Source of the DNA: Filosporella fistucella
Lineage: Eukaryota > Ascomycota > Leotiomycetes > Helotiales
DNA length: 64,000 bases
NCBI GenBank assembly: GCA_030077755.1
Contig: JAQJZZ010000004.1
Coordinates: forward strand, 806,001 to 870,000
Direction: 5' to 3'
Below the pieces are notes generated by a model. That model had not been told where the DNA came from, did no database searches, and worked only from the letters and a program-made list of their open reading frames with translations. How positions within the stretch are numbered: the first letter of the stretch is position 1; each line of letters begins with the position of its first letter. Positions 46,442 through 57,952 of the stretch are shown here, in pieces. A program made the translations under genes and the position numbers.

Positions 46442-48787
46442 CTATTGATGTGCCCTCCACCTCTGGGCGAGGACCTCTCTCAGGATAGGATCATCCTTAT
46501 CTTTATCAACATGATGTACGCGAACATGCCTAGGATAAATTGTTAGCCATGAGCAAGAAGCGATATATATGTAGGGTCGTACCTTCGAATCATATCTGGT
46601 CTTGGGTACTTGTGCTCACGATCAGGACAGAACGGACAGATATAGCCAGGGGAATCATGCACGAGTCTATGCCTTATCATCTCATTCTTACGCTTGAAAC
46701 CTTTGCCACCCTCACCACGAGGGCATCCTTTGAAAGTGCAATAATGTGGACGGGTTGAGCTGTGAACATTGGCGTGGCTATTCAGTAAATATTGGGTTTG
46801 AAACGGCTGTGCCGAGCATCCAGGGTGCACACATTTGAATCCATAGATCTGGGGATTGGTGATCCCATCAATTTCCATACGGTGAATGGCTATCGAGCGT
46901 GGTGTCATGGTACCGTCTGTTCCTGCATCTGTATCTGCATCTGTCTCGCAAATCTCGTAAGAATCACGCTCATAGGCGTCTGAAGTGTATTCTTGGGTGG
47001 CAGTTCTCCTCCTCTGAAATGGATAGCCTGAGCCGCGTCTCGGCGAAGGAAGTCGCCATCGCCCAGCATCATCTGGTGATCGAGGGGGCGAGGCAAAGCG
47101 TGAGGTCGCAGAAAACCTTGGAACAGGCATCCCTAGAGAATTTTGTTCCTCTTCTGGAACTTCGTCTTGATCCGCATTACCCATTTGACTAGTCGCAGAA
47201 TTTGTGTTTCCCAGATGCACCTCTTTACTACGTTCCTGGAGGTCCGGATCGACCCCGTGGTGTGCATCGACAGCATCAATAGCCTGGCCGAATTCTGGGA
47301 ATACATCAATTTGTGTTGTTTGACCTGATGCAGCCGCCGAAGGTATAGAATCTGGCACATCGTCACCCAATGGACGGCCAGGTCCATGGACAATCGCCTC
47401 TGCTGTTTCCAGCTCGTATAAATTTCGTACAGTCTCAACAGCAGTATAACCACTCCTCTGACTCTTATTGCGATCATACTCAGCTATTTTCTTGCTCTCT
47501 AATATTCCAGCAGTCTCCCTTTCCTCCCCAGTCAGTCCATTGATAGTTTCTGCGGCACGTTCACGGCGATCCAATTCTCTCGCATCGTCGTTCTGCTCCT
47601 GGTTGTTTCCTTCTGTTGACGAGGTTGAGACTCGTTTTCGACTCGAGAATAGTTTAGCAAGTGTTCTTTCCCCTTTCTTCTGCCAAAAGATCGTATTGGC
47701 ACCTAAGATATCGTTACTGTTTGCTGTGCCCAGGGCTGTTTGGTGTTTTGAAAATATCTCGTTTGAGTGTAGAAAGTCTTCCCCAAATAAGAGGTCGCAA
47801 GTCAAATCTTGTAGCACGTAAAACGTCATCTCGCCTTGCAATGGTGAATCAGAACATACAGTCAGTGATATGTTGACCTTCCCAGCCAGATTCGATATGC
47901 TCCCGTCAGCAAATTGAACCTCTGTCTCATCATCTTCAATTCTCTCAATCTCGAAATTTCTCCTTGTAGCATAGGATAGTGACATCAAGTCTATCTCGGA
48001 TCCGGTGTCCGGATTCCCTTCTGCAGACATCGACTGTGCGATGCAATGAAGTCGTCTCGCAGGGTTGTTCAGAAGTGATACCTGATATGGTCCCCGTCGT
48101 CTAACCTCCCGGGGGCGAAGACGATATCGGTTCTCCGTTAGAACTTTAGTATCGAGCAAGAATGACATGCCTATAATCAATGGTGTGATTAATCGTGGAA
48201 AGAGGTAAAAATTGAGTCTCATTTCCTTCCACGGTTCCTCAGGAAAGCAACTCCAAATCGACACTCTCCCTAGTGCTTCTACAATCTTGCCATTAGCAAT
48301 TCGAAAGGGCATACGGTCCCTAGCTCTCCGATTGATAGGAAGGTCTAAATCCTCTGCCATCTTTAGGCTCATAATGTTCTCCTCACAACCAGAATCGGGT
48401 CGTGCATACATAGTCATGCCACGGATATTTAATGGCAATTCCATTTGTGAGCTCCATCTGTATGGATCGGGGTCTCTTGGGCGTGGATAATATGGCATGC
48501 TGGACCGCAACTGCGGAAATATATCCGACATAAATCCTTCGCAGCTGTCATCGAATACTAAATCGCTATGTATCTGCATCCATATATTTTAGTGGTACGC
48601 TCTATCCAGAACTCACAAAGGGCGTCTCAGAATATTTGTGCCTTGGAAGACTCACTTGGTTTCCGTATATTGTAGGTGATGCGCTACGAGGACGCGGCAA
48701 ACGTAGATCCACGGATGAAAGTTGTGGAGTCTGAGGTCCCACATCGTCAGGATCATAATATTCCCTCTCTGATTCTGGATTATCCAT
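46442..48787 (-). CDS. Tandem retropepsin-like domains fused to C2H2 zinc fingers (gene C)
   Basis: A 736-aa protein from exons 48656-48787, 46583-48573 and 46442-46529 (introns 82 and 53 nt, phases 0 and 2). The last exon completes the final zinc finger as RHVRVHHVDKDKDDPILREV. Order: a short acidic N terminus; a first retropepsin-like domain (about 95-185) with MYARPDSGCEENIMS, DSG at 104-106, and FPRLITPLIIGMSFL as closing strand; a second one (about 225-315) with GNPDTGSEIDLMS, DTG at 233-235, and FYVLQDLTCDLLFGEDF; a long charged, disordered linker; then at about 621-715 three C2H2-type zinc fingers (CVHPGC...H...H, CTFKGC...H...H, CPFC...). Retropepsins normally need two such motifs from two subunits; here both are in one chain. 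Zinc fingers suggest nuclear location. Head to head with DUF6594 copy B, 338 bp apart. No integrase or reverse transcriptase is present. Confidence 0.85.
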
Positions 48788-49125
48788 GGCCTGAAGGATA
48801 GCCTACCCCACCAGAAGGTAGGTAGAGCTCTTTGAGCGAGTGTTTGTCTACCACGTCCAAGTAAGTATAATTTGTTGACTGAACAGACTACATGGGATTC
48901 TTCATCATGCGATATGCATACTGAAGCATGTTTCGAAAGAGGGGAACAATGATAAAGTTGAAATGGGCGCCGCGAATCTCGAGGTGTTCGTGGAAACCGC
49001 CTGACCCTGCAAGAATGCTGGCACATGCATGAGGCTTTACTCCAGGCTGACAGCTAATCGCGTGGCTGTCATACACTCCAAAAATTCCCCTTACGATTGT
49101 TGGAAGCAACACCAAAAATCCCATC
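48788..49125. promoter_or_regulatory. Divergent promoter, retropepsin-zinc finger gene C / DUF6594 copy B
   Basis: 338 bases between divergent ATGs, so the two genes must share at least part of their upstream control region. No repeated binding motif is evident by eye. Confidence 0.5.
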
Positions 49126-50097
49126 ATGGCAGGAAATGTCGAGCTAGGGACCATCGAGGTCAGGCATGTCACTGGTTATGCCTCTCTCGCGTCCTTTATA
49201 GCAAGTGACAAAGACAAGAGCACTGTGATATACAGAAGGTTCGACAGATTGTCAGCCAGAAATATTCTTTATCTGCAAAGTGAGCTTGCAGAACTAGAAG
49301 CCCTTCAGGACGCCTACGATAAAGAAGATCTGACGGGGTCGATGACTGACAAGCAATGCGCAAGAAATTGGAACGAATTCAAAAATAAAGCTGAGATCGA
49401 TGAACGACAGAAATCGAGGATGAAACTTGTCAAGCAAATTCGAGAAACAATAAAAGAGTATAGTTAGTATAGGATGTACTTGACAAGTCCTCTTTTAACA
49501 CATATTAGGGGAAGCCATTGTTCTTGAAAGCACACTCCTTTCTGTCAATAAACCCTCCTCGAGGACGCTCAGTGCTTTTCAAAACGTGTTCAACAATATT
49601 CAAGATTCAGCGCCGGCGGCAAGCTTCCCAACACTTGGGGGAAGAAGCGCGAAACTCTATGAGTCTTATGACCTGATGGCCCTTTCTCCGCGACACGAGG
49701 AAGATAGGTTGACTAGCTTCCTTCGTCACTATCTTGCCGTTCTGTTCACTGTATTTGGTCCTCCATCCATATTGACAGGACGAGTGTACTCACAACTTTA
49801 TAGACACGGAGTACCAGTAGTCCTTTAACGTACTTCTCCGAGCGGCGATTGAGGCTCGCCGTCGCACTGATCAATCTAATCTTGGCTGCGCTCCTCCTTT
49901 TTGGCGCAATATGTAATCTTTACTGGGTCACTAATAACCAGACAAAACTCGGCCTCATAGCCTTGTATACAATCGCATTTGCTGCCTGCGTGGGCGTAGC
50001 GACGAACGCGAGGAAGTCGGAGGTTTTTGGCTCCTGTGCAGCATATTCTGCAGTTCTTGTTGTATTTGTCAGTGGCAACCTCGGAACGCCAGACTGA
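49126..50097 (+). CDS. DUF6594 membrane protein, copy B
   Basis: Second family member, 290 aa, from exons 49126-49462, 49509-49750 and 49804-50097 (introns 46 and 53 nt). Starts MAGNVELGTIEVRHV; then the family helix YRRFDRLSARNILYLQSELAELEALQ, an acidic linker, and the second helix ERQKSRMKLVKQIRETIKEY leading to REAIVLESTLLSVNKPSSRTLSAFQN. The second intron is placed so that ...LRHYLAVLFT joins TRSTSSPLTYFSERRLRLAVALI. The C-terminal ~95 residues have three hydrophobic segments (LAVALINLILAALLLFGAI; LGLIALYTIAFAACVGVAT; VFGSCAAYSAVLVVFVSG) with the NARKSEVF element matching TSARRIEVF of copy A. Copy A and B differ strongly in the middle, so the duplication is old. Role unknown. Confidence 0.8.
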
Positions 50098-51178
50098 AGA
50101 TGCGAAGGAGTGAAGGAGGACATGATAGCGATTCGAAATTTCAAGTACATGCAGTAAGGAGGCCCTGGAGAATGATGTTTCCAGAAGTCACAGACAGTTG
50201 CCAGAAAGAGGCAAAGAGTTGATCACCGCGGCGCATTGAGAACACGCTAGGGGAGGTACCTACGGAACAGTGTGCTAATTTCGCTGTTCGGCGTTACTGA
50301 ATCCGTACCTATCGCTGCAGACAACCAGTAAGAGAGGTATGTAAGACATCTTTCCTGGCTCTTATTTAAGACAATACGTCAGCTGCTTCACATCTACAAT
50401 GTTTCGACAGGATCTTTGGCCCGAAATCAAGATCAAATATCCTGGCTGTGAAGCCAGGTCTGCTGGCATGACCTAGAAGCACTGGGCTGGTAAAACCCAG
50501 GCCGAAACACTTTTCTTTGCTGAGCATTTGCCATTCACATTTGCAACCCGAAAGGAGAGCGCATGTGGAAGCTCTCTACCACACTAAAGGAGGAAGGATT
50601 TGAGTATCGAAACTGATCTGCACTATTCTAGTCGTAACTCGATATATATTCATATTGCAACAGGTACATCCAGAGATGGTCTACCCCCAAGCCGGCACTG
50701 GGCGCTCAGGTGTCCTTGACGGAACCACGGTCAAACATGATCGGGAAGCCACGAAAGGTCACAGGAAAGGTTGTCTATATTAATTGTGAGAGGAGAGAAT
50801 GTGTTGACTAATTTTCAAGTACATTTTATCGCACACGGGCCCTCTAATCTCGCATTTGAAGTGAAACTTGAATATGTGCTGCTTTTGCATAACATGTAGG
50901 ACACGATACTTCCTTCTCAAGTGTTTTTCTTTCATTGAAATCTTCATATGGTCAACAGCTTTACATCGGAATGTTCCTTGTCTTGTTCCTTCTTGATACA
51001 TTATTCATAACAACATCCATCCTCTTTGTCTTTCTCTAACAATTTCCTGTCTATTGTTCCCTACAATTTGATTGTCCCAAACAAAACCCATCCTTCCTCT
51101 TAAATTCCGACAACTATCTCCTCAAATTTTTAACATCACCAGATCATCTTCCCAAAATAACTAAAGATTCCAATCAAA
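50098..51178. other. Intergenic region
   Basis: About 1.1 kb upstream of the small basic-protein gene. The last 150 bases are C/T-rich before the ATG, a usual fungal 5' leader. No other gene seen. Confidence 0.55.
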
Positions 51179-51613
51179 ATGGCTAACAGGAATTCTCAAA
51201 GCGACGATTCGGGAATTGGAATGCAAGATTGCCTTCCCCTGAATTTTGAAGACGATATTTACTTCGTTGCTTATCCACTCAAGCGGGCTAAGAGTCTTGT
51301 GGCTCCACCCAAGTCAAAAGAGTTTGTTATGCCAGCAAGGAAGATGACGAAAAAGAAGGAAAAGATGAAAATGAGAGAAGGTGAGTCTTCTAGAAAAGAT
51401 ACTGCTAAGCAGGCAGAAAATCCAAACGAAGAGGCATGGGACACCACAGGGGTGGAGCCTGAGGTGTACAATGGAAAAGAGGAAGTAAAGAAACTTACCA
51501 AACGCCAGAGAGCTATGACGATGGTAATTAGCTTTGCTCGGAAAATAGGTGCTCGTAGAATGCCACAGTACGTAAGTCACCAGGCACAGAAAGTAAAGTT
51601 TGACAAGCAGTAG
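51179..51613 (+). CDS. Small basic hypothetical protein
   Basis: A 144-aa single-exon ORF whose ATG sits in a good fungal start context (TCAAAATGGC). Starts MANRNSQSDDSGIGMQDCLPL; the middle has a very basic segment (ARKMTKKKEKMKMREGESSRK), and the end is KKLTKRQRAMTMVISFARKIGARRMPQ. No signal peptide, membrane helix or known domain. The DSGIGMQ element occurs in many unrelated fungal proteins and is not diagnostic. Probably a nuclear or nucleic-acid-associated small protein, but this is only a guess from charge. Confidence 0.55.
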   Translation: MANRNSQSDDSGIGMQDCLPLNFEDDIYFVAYPLKRAKSLVAPPKSKEFVMPARKMTKKKEKMKMREGESSRKDTAKQAENPNEEAWDTTGVEPEVYNGKEEVKKLTKRQRAMTMVISFARKIGARRMPQYVSHQAQKVKFDKQ

Positions 51614-52559
51614 GCTTTTCTTATTTTTTGGGGCTAATAAGAATAGATCTAGATTCAATTGTTGTTCAGTACATTAATGGAAAACACAGAGTTTACTGTA
51701 CATTCAAATTTGTAGTCATGAAGTGATATTTTTTATTTGTGAACGATTGTTATTGTTTTATTATAATCCTTTGTGAGGTGCCGTTCTATTGTTCGTCTCT
51801 GCAGGTAGCAATTGTTCTAATGTTGCAAATGTGGGGTGTGCGGGGTCGTCAAATACAGGTTTTGAGTCCCTAATTTTCGGCACCTCCAGCATGTGGCTTG
51901 GTGCTCATATCGCTAGTGTTATAGGGCTTGCTTCCTGGATGTGCGGTATATTTATACAATACAAATAAAACCAAGTAAGATACCTACATATAGAGCCCAC
52001 AATAAGAAGTGGAAATGGAAAAGTGGTAGAGTTCACAAAACTTTAGTGGCAAATAAACAGCATGTAGAATGGGGATAATTATGGGAGGCTGAAGCTGAAT
52101 TTTAGAATTGACTTCAGTAAACATCCCTAGCTTCAACGGTATTGTATAAGTGCAAATATACTTTCCTGACAAAATCGTATCGAACAGAGTAAATATTTAC
52201 CTCGTATGAAGCTGGAAAACTTGTTTATCTTTCCTTTGGGGAGAAACACCTATATGTTATTTGCTTTCCTAACCTTTTTTGAATCACTTATTACGGTCAC
52301 CCCCTCCTTGAATTCGTGGCGGAAGTTTAGCGTGGCTAGCCACATGGCGGCTAGTCGATTAACAGCCACGATCATTTGACGAGAACCAGATCAAGGAAAT
52401 ACAATAAACAGCCTGATCTTACCTCTAGTGGAAGGTACTTACCTAATGTCTCCGAATTCATACTTAGCGAGGGACGTTTCACTTAAGCTAGGTCTCTAAA
52501 CCGACTCCAGCACAGATTCGAACATATCTCGTTCAAAGACTTCACACCCACTAAATTTG
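51614..52559. other. Intergenic region
   Basis: About 950 bases, moderately AT-rich, between two co-directional genes. Short ORFs only; the HET gene promoter should be here. Confidence 0.55.
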
Positions 52560-53750
52560 ATGCCTTCCCGCTCCTTCCTCAGACACAGGGGCACTATGGA
52601 ATCCGTGTATGAGCAACTTGACTCAAATCTGAACGAGATCCGTCTCATCATCCTGAGCCCAGGAATGGAATATCAACAAATTACTTGCGAGCTTTTTAAG
52701 GCGAGCTTGAGTGACGAGCCGAAACCAAATTTCATCGCCCTCTCATACGAATGGGGAAATCCAGAGAGCCCGCGCTATGAGATCGAGATATCGGGGCAGC
52801 AGTTCTCTATACGCGAGAATCTCTGGCAAGCACTCATCCATCTACGAAGTTCTCTTCAGAAACAAATACTATGGATCGATGCCATATGCATCGACCAAGA
52901 TAATATCCCGGAGAGAAATCATCATGTGGGAATTATGGGCCAAGTTTATAGCACCGCTGAGGAGGTCAAAGTCTGGCTTGGACGGGGACTTCCAAGGGAA
53001 CGCTTGTATATTTCCCACACCTTTGAATTATTAGAGGACATCATGTCTAGTCCTGAGCTGTATTACCCCTCCACAAGTTGGAAGTGCGGGTTCTCAAGAG
53101 CAGGCTGCGCTACGACGGAAGAAGAGTCGTTATGGCACGAGAAAACCAAGGGTGCGCAAGACGTTTTGGAAAAGATTTTGTCTGCTAGCTACTGGAAGCG
53201 TATCTGGATTGTTCAGGAATATATTCTCGCTAGGAAAATTCGCATCCATCACGGCTACAAATCTATAAGCGGGGAAACATTCGATTTGGCTTTAAGTCAT
53301 CTCTACTACTGGCGTGGGAGTGTTCCAACTCCAGCAATGGCGGTATCTCGATATCGAACAGCTGGAGCAGCTCTACCTTTAGCAAATCTGATACGGATCT
53401 TCCACGGGTCACTATCAACAGATCCACGAGACAAAGTATATGCTCTTCTAGGCTTGGCCAACGATGTTGCTGAGAGCGGTCTTGCTGCAGACTACAACAA
53501 GTCTAATCTCGAAGTACTATTCGACGTAGCTGCCGCTCTCTGTACTACATGGGCTGAGGCTGGCTTGTACGGGGTCACCAATGCTTTAGCTGACTTGGAG
53601 CAGAGTCTACAGCTTCAGGGTGTGGATGGATTCCAGGAAGTGGTTCTCTACTTTCGGGAAATTGAGGGCAGGTTGCAATCTGGAGGCAAGGGGCAGGTGG
53701 ATTTCTTGACTTTTCAAGAAGTCATAGCAGCAAACAAACCTCCAGGTTGA
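52560..53750 (+). CDS. HET-domain (heterokaryon incompatibility) protein
   Basis: HET domains act in fungal allorecognition and can trigger programmed cell death when non-self hyphae fuse. A 396-aa single-exon gene; the start is the ATG at 52560, though the next Met (52596, MESVYEQLDSN) is also plausible. The three HET blocks are clear: NFIALSYEWGNP (LSYEWG at about 61-66), LWIDAICIDQDN (about 104-115) and IMGQVYSTAEEVKVWLG (about 125-141), followed by SYWKRIWIVQEYILA and DPRDKVYALLGLAND, also typical. It stops about 100 residues after the last block, shorter than many HET proteins of 600-700 aa; the stop follows PPGLIRQF-like sequence only if read through, so truncation at the C-terminal recognition part cannot be excluded. 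It lies between the DUF6594 copies B and C. Confidence 0.9.
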   Translation: MPSRSFLRHRGTMESVYEQLDSNLNEIRLIILSPGMEYQQITCELFKASLSDEPKPNFIALSYEWGNPESPRYEIEISGQQFSIRENLWQALIHLRSSLQKQILWIDAICIDQDNIPERNHHVGIMGQVYSTAEEVKVWLGRGLPRERLYISHTFELLEDIMSSPELYYPSTSWKCGFSRAGCATTEEESLWHEKTKGAQDVLEKILSASYWKRIWIVQEYILARKIRIHHGYKSISGETFDLALSHLYYWRGSVPTPAMAVSRYRTAGAALPLANLIRIFHGSLSTDPRDKVYALLGLANDVAESGLAADYNKSNLEVLFDVAAALCTTWAEAGLYGVTNALADLEQSLQLQGVDGFQEVVLYFREIEGRLQSGGKGQVDFLTFQEVIAANKPPG

Positions 53751-54064
53751 TCAGACAATTTTGAAATCACCGCCGGTCTGAGCTAGCGTATATTACCTCC
53801 ACATTACGATGACGATATGGAAGGAGGAGACTGACAGTGGTCCAACACCTTAGCTGCAACATGATTTTACCGTTTTACGTGCATGGCCGTCACAGATTAG
53901 TCTTGCATTAATAGAAGAGAAGAAGAAAGTTCAGAGAACGAGTGAAGAGCTTTCTCAATGGTCAAACGGATAGCTGTGATGAAACCCAAAGCACATTAAC
54001 TTTCCCGAGTTACCCATCAAAGTAACCAAGCTCGTCCGCTCTGGGTTCACTACAAACCATGCAA
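53751..54064. other. Intergenic region between convergent genes
   Basis: 314 bases holding both 3' ends; no gene seen. Confidence 0.6.
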
Positions 54065-56106
54065 CTACTTCCTCAACCTCCAATCCTCCTTGATCAAATC
54101 CGCTGCCCTCTCAGCAATAGCGTAGACCGCACTTGCAAGATTCCCTCTGATCTGCAATGGCATGATTCCCGCATCCACAACTCTCAAATTCTCAATGCCA
54201 TATACCTTCAACCTGGTATCCACTACTCCTCCCTCATCTCTAGGCGCCATACAAGTGGTACCCAGGGGGTGGAAAGAAGTACCCAATGCTCTCCTGATGT
54301 GCTTCTCTGCTGCTTCTCTTGATATCCTGCCTTGAATCCCAATGGAGGGTTGAATCAACTTTCCATCGCCGGAAGGGTTGTCCTTGAGTAAGTCGGCAAG
54401 AGGAGCGGTAGATGCGATAGTTTGGGTGAATATCACACTGTTGATTAGGAGCTCGAGATCGAGTGGGTGAACGAGGTATCGGGGATCGATAAGTGGTGCA
54501 TCTCTTGGGTTGGTGGACTGGATGTGGACGACTCCTCTGGAGAAGGTATGTTCGAGGACTACAAATATACCGATGAAATTTCCCTTATCTGATGTCTGGA
54601 AGAATGTTGCGTTATCGAATTTGGCCACGGCATCAAGACTGAAACCAGTGCACCCGAAATCCAGTTGGATGTCGGCTTCTGTGTCGTCGAGAAGAGCATC
54701 TTCTTGAATTTCGAGGTGCTTTTTAAGGAGAGGAGGCGAGATTGTCTTGCTTTCAGCAATTATTTTCAAGATTCTCTCTTTCACTGCCGCTTTCTCCTCT
54801 TCCTGGACAAGCTGAGAATAGGCAAAGAAGCCGGTACCACTGGCTCCATGGGCAAGAGGGCCTGAACCTTTCTCGTTATATTCACTAAGTGCCCATTCAA
54901 GGACTCCTGGCTGTGCAAATGATTCCGCAGTGGGGACACCCTCTTTAGCCTCAAAAGAAAAGCCCACAAGTGGATGATCCTGCTTGAGTTAGCAAATAAC
55001 CTCCGGACGGAAGCTGCTGAAGCTTACCTGCAAGTTCTCTCCAACATTAGGGCTATCAAGAACAACTTCGATGCCAAAACTGTCCAAGCGAGTCTTTTCA
55101 CCAACTCCAGACAGTTCCAGTATCTGTGGACTCTGTATAGCTCCAGCGCACAACAGTACCTCTCCACGAGTACGGACAAAATGTTCCTTGCCTCCAGCTG
55201 AATATCGAACGCCAGTGGCAGTTATACCCGAGACGCTCTTCTCGAAATCAATTTTCTCCACCATAGCACTTGTCAGAAGAGTCAAATTCTGTCTCCCAGC
55301 ATTAGGCTTGTAGTAAGCTGGAGCTGCATAACTTCGCTTGCCCTTTTTGTCCATTGACTTGAGTGTAGCGTAACCACCAAGAGTCGTTCCTCGTCTAGGA
55401 TCGTCTTCAACACCTAGTCCTAACGCTGTCAAAGTTCTGCTCCAGGCATGATCACCTGGTCCAGTCCCTTGGGGGTGACTTATTTGGATAGGACCTGAGT
55501 CACCATGTAAAGATGGATCAATGGTATGGGTCTCCAGCTCCTTCGAGGTGACATCATCTGGAAGGTTATACGTTTCTGATTTCAGGAAATATGGCTGGAG
55601 GTTATCGTAATTCCAGCCAGGATTGCCAAGTTTCTCCCAATTGTCGAGATCGCCACGACTGGCATGAGTAGAGAAGAGGTAGTTAATGGCAGAAGATCCT
55701 CCCAATACTTTGCCTCTTGGGCAGGGAACTATACGGCCATCAAGCGCTGGTTGAGGCGTAGTTTTGAAGCTCCAGTCGTACTCGTCCCTAATGACAGTGA
55801 GCATAATCCGGCAGGATCATACAGATGTCTGTGTAATAAAATGAAAACTCACTTTCCGTAAAGATTTCCCATGAAACCAGGGACATTGATGTTTGGGTCC
55901 TAACATAATTAGTGGTGATAATAAGGATTCATGAGACATCCCAAGCTTACTTCAAATCTTGCCTCTCCGGCCTCAAGAACAATAACCTCAATAGAAGGAT
56001 CCTCAGTCAATCTCGCAGCCAGCACAAGACCTGCGGTTCCACCTCCAATGATCACATAGTCGAAAACCTTCGAGTCCGCTGCGTGATATTGAGTTGTAGA
56101 CGCCAT
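54065..56106 (-). CDS. GMC family FAD-dependent oxidoreductase
   Basis: Glucose-methanol-choline oxidoreductase, which oxidises an alcohol with FAD. Four exons: 55951-56106, 55853-55899, 55028-55787, 54065-54979; introns 51, 65 and 48 nt, 625 aa. The FAD-binding motif is [20 protein letters not shown] near residue 16, then EAGE and, after the 47-nt second exon, [12 protein letters not shown] signature 1 [15 protein letters not shown] is at about 91-105, and signature 2 is [15 protein letters not shown]. The C terminus has [12 protein letters not shown], with the catalytic His at about 558, and [24 protein letters not shown], where Asn (about 601) takes the position of the second catalytic His. 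Asn is common in choline-oxidase-like and fungal subgroups. No signal peptide is visible, so it is probably intracellular. Substrate unknown; the neighbours give no pathway. Confidence 0.94.
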
Positions 56107-57952
56107 GATTGATGTTATAGCTGAGAATTCAGATGAGTGAGGGAATTACTAGATATCTGGGGTGGAACACCAGTGGAGTCAAAGACCGTTTATATACTGA
56201 GATGGTAATGTTCAGTAATCGCTTCATCTTCGCATGTACTGAGCATGAGGAGGCTATTACGAAATTCGGATTTGGAACGGTTGACCGCGCCATAGACACC
56301 GGCCGCAAGGCAAACAATATCATGAAAGAACAGTAGGCTAAAAGTCAGACTCAAGGATTCTTAAAGCTAATTTTGATTGGCAGCTACACCTACATCATGT
56401 TCACTCCAGACCCGTCGAGATCTCCATTTGGAACATTCAGCTAAGGCAGGGTATGCATATAAAGCTTACACTGTGGCGGTATGAAGTCGGGCTACTGAAA
56501 TACAGATTTGTGACGTGCCACTAGCTTTTCTTAGAATTTTTATCTAAAATTTAGGTGATTACGCTCGATTGGGAATATGCTCAGATATGTCCTGCTTGTC
56601 TATATCAGCCGGATGTTTTCCTTCTTAGTCCACTTGGAGAAATGTATAGAAGAGGGTCTTCTTGTTGTCACACCCCGGGTACATACTCGAGGGTAACCAC
56701 ACTGTTCCTAGATATAAGCTGGCTCAAGTATAATTGTATGGTGTAGAGTCATATAAGGTTATTGCCGATGTGCTGCTCTGTTTCGGTCTTAGAATACTTG
56801 ACACATCGTGGTATTAAACCTACTTGGGAGTATTACAAACGCTGTTACGCTGCAATTGCCGAAATGCCATTTCCTTCGTACTAGAAGGGTATCATCAGAG
56901 AATAAGGAATTTTGTGACATTCTTGAAGTAAGGGTACTCGGCTATAATCTCAGGGGCTCAGTGCTGACATACTTCAGTGAAGTACCCCGGTACCCGAGCA
57001 ACAAACACCAAGTAGGCGTCTTGATTCTCGAAATTGCCACCCTCAGTTGATGTCTGTCAGCATCATTAACATTAGTAAGGTAAGACATAGCTGTCTAAAC
57101 TGACCATATTGCAACTGGCTGGAATACGGCTCATGGTGCTTGCATTGATTTTCATTTTCTAACTCAGATATTGCAGGATGTGCATCGGCATTGGCATAGT
57201 CTAAAAGACAAGGGTGACAGGCTATCACACCCAACGGGTATCCTACCTTCCCTGTTCGTAAAGTCAGCGATTGTATTTCGGCCACAATACTTTCTTTGGT
57301 CGGAAAATCAAAGGTTGAATATAATTATGTAGTCGCCCGAAACCCCGCAGTTCGCAAATATCTGCCATGTGAGAATGCTGATGTGTCGCGCTTTACGAGC
57401 TGTGGAAGAGGGCAGACCTTTTTCCTAAGGGAGCGCTTGCGCGGATTGCCGCATCGACGACAGATCGGGCCAATTCAAACCTCTATTTGATCTCGAGTAT
57501 TTGCCCCGGGTTCTCTCTCATTTCTCTCAGAAAGTAGGAACTCATACCCAAGCAGAGCTATTTTCAAGTGTTCATAGCACTCATGATAACTCTAGTCGAC
57601 TCTTCTGCTCGGTTTACCTCCACGCACAGCAGTCAGCTATCGTCCCTTTGGGCTGGAAGGTCAGGTATGAGTGGAAAAAGGGAAGGAAACATGGGCCAAT
57701 TATATTGCTCAAGGGACAATGAATGAAGGTTTGACCAAGCGTTACACAACTGATGCTTGCTACTAGGACTTCATACCAATTTACTACCTAGTTCGTGGGT
57801 TGAATTCCATTGCTCCACTTTTTTGTGTCGGTTAAAAAGGGGTTCTCTCTGGTCTGCTCTTACCTACCTCATATATCCGCAAACATATGTGCTTAGCTGA
57901 ATTTTAGAATCTCCCTTGTAATTTTATTTGAATAGTAAAACCATTTCCAATT
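56107..57952. other. Intergenic region
   Basis: About 1.85 kb. Short ORFs on both strands with no domain and no splice-joined continuation. I see no gene here; part must be the GMC promoter and part the 3' flank of DUF6594 copy C. Confidence 0.5.

Noticed and set aside
36456..48787. Remains of an LTR retrotransposon linking the retropepsin-like genes
   Set aside because: No reverse transcriptase, RNase H, integrase or LTR sequence is visible, and the genes are spliced.
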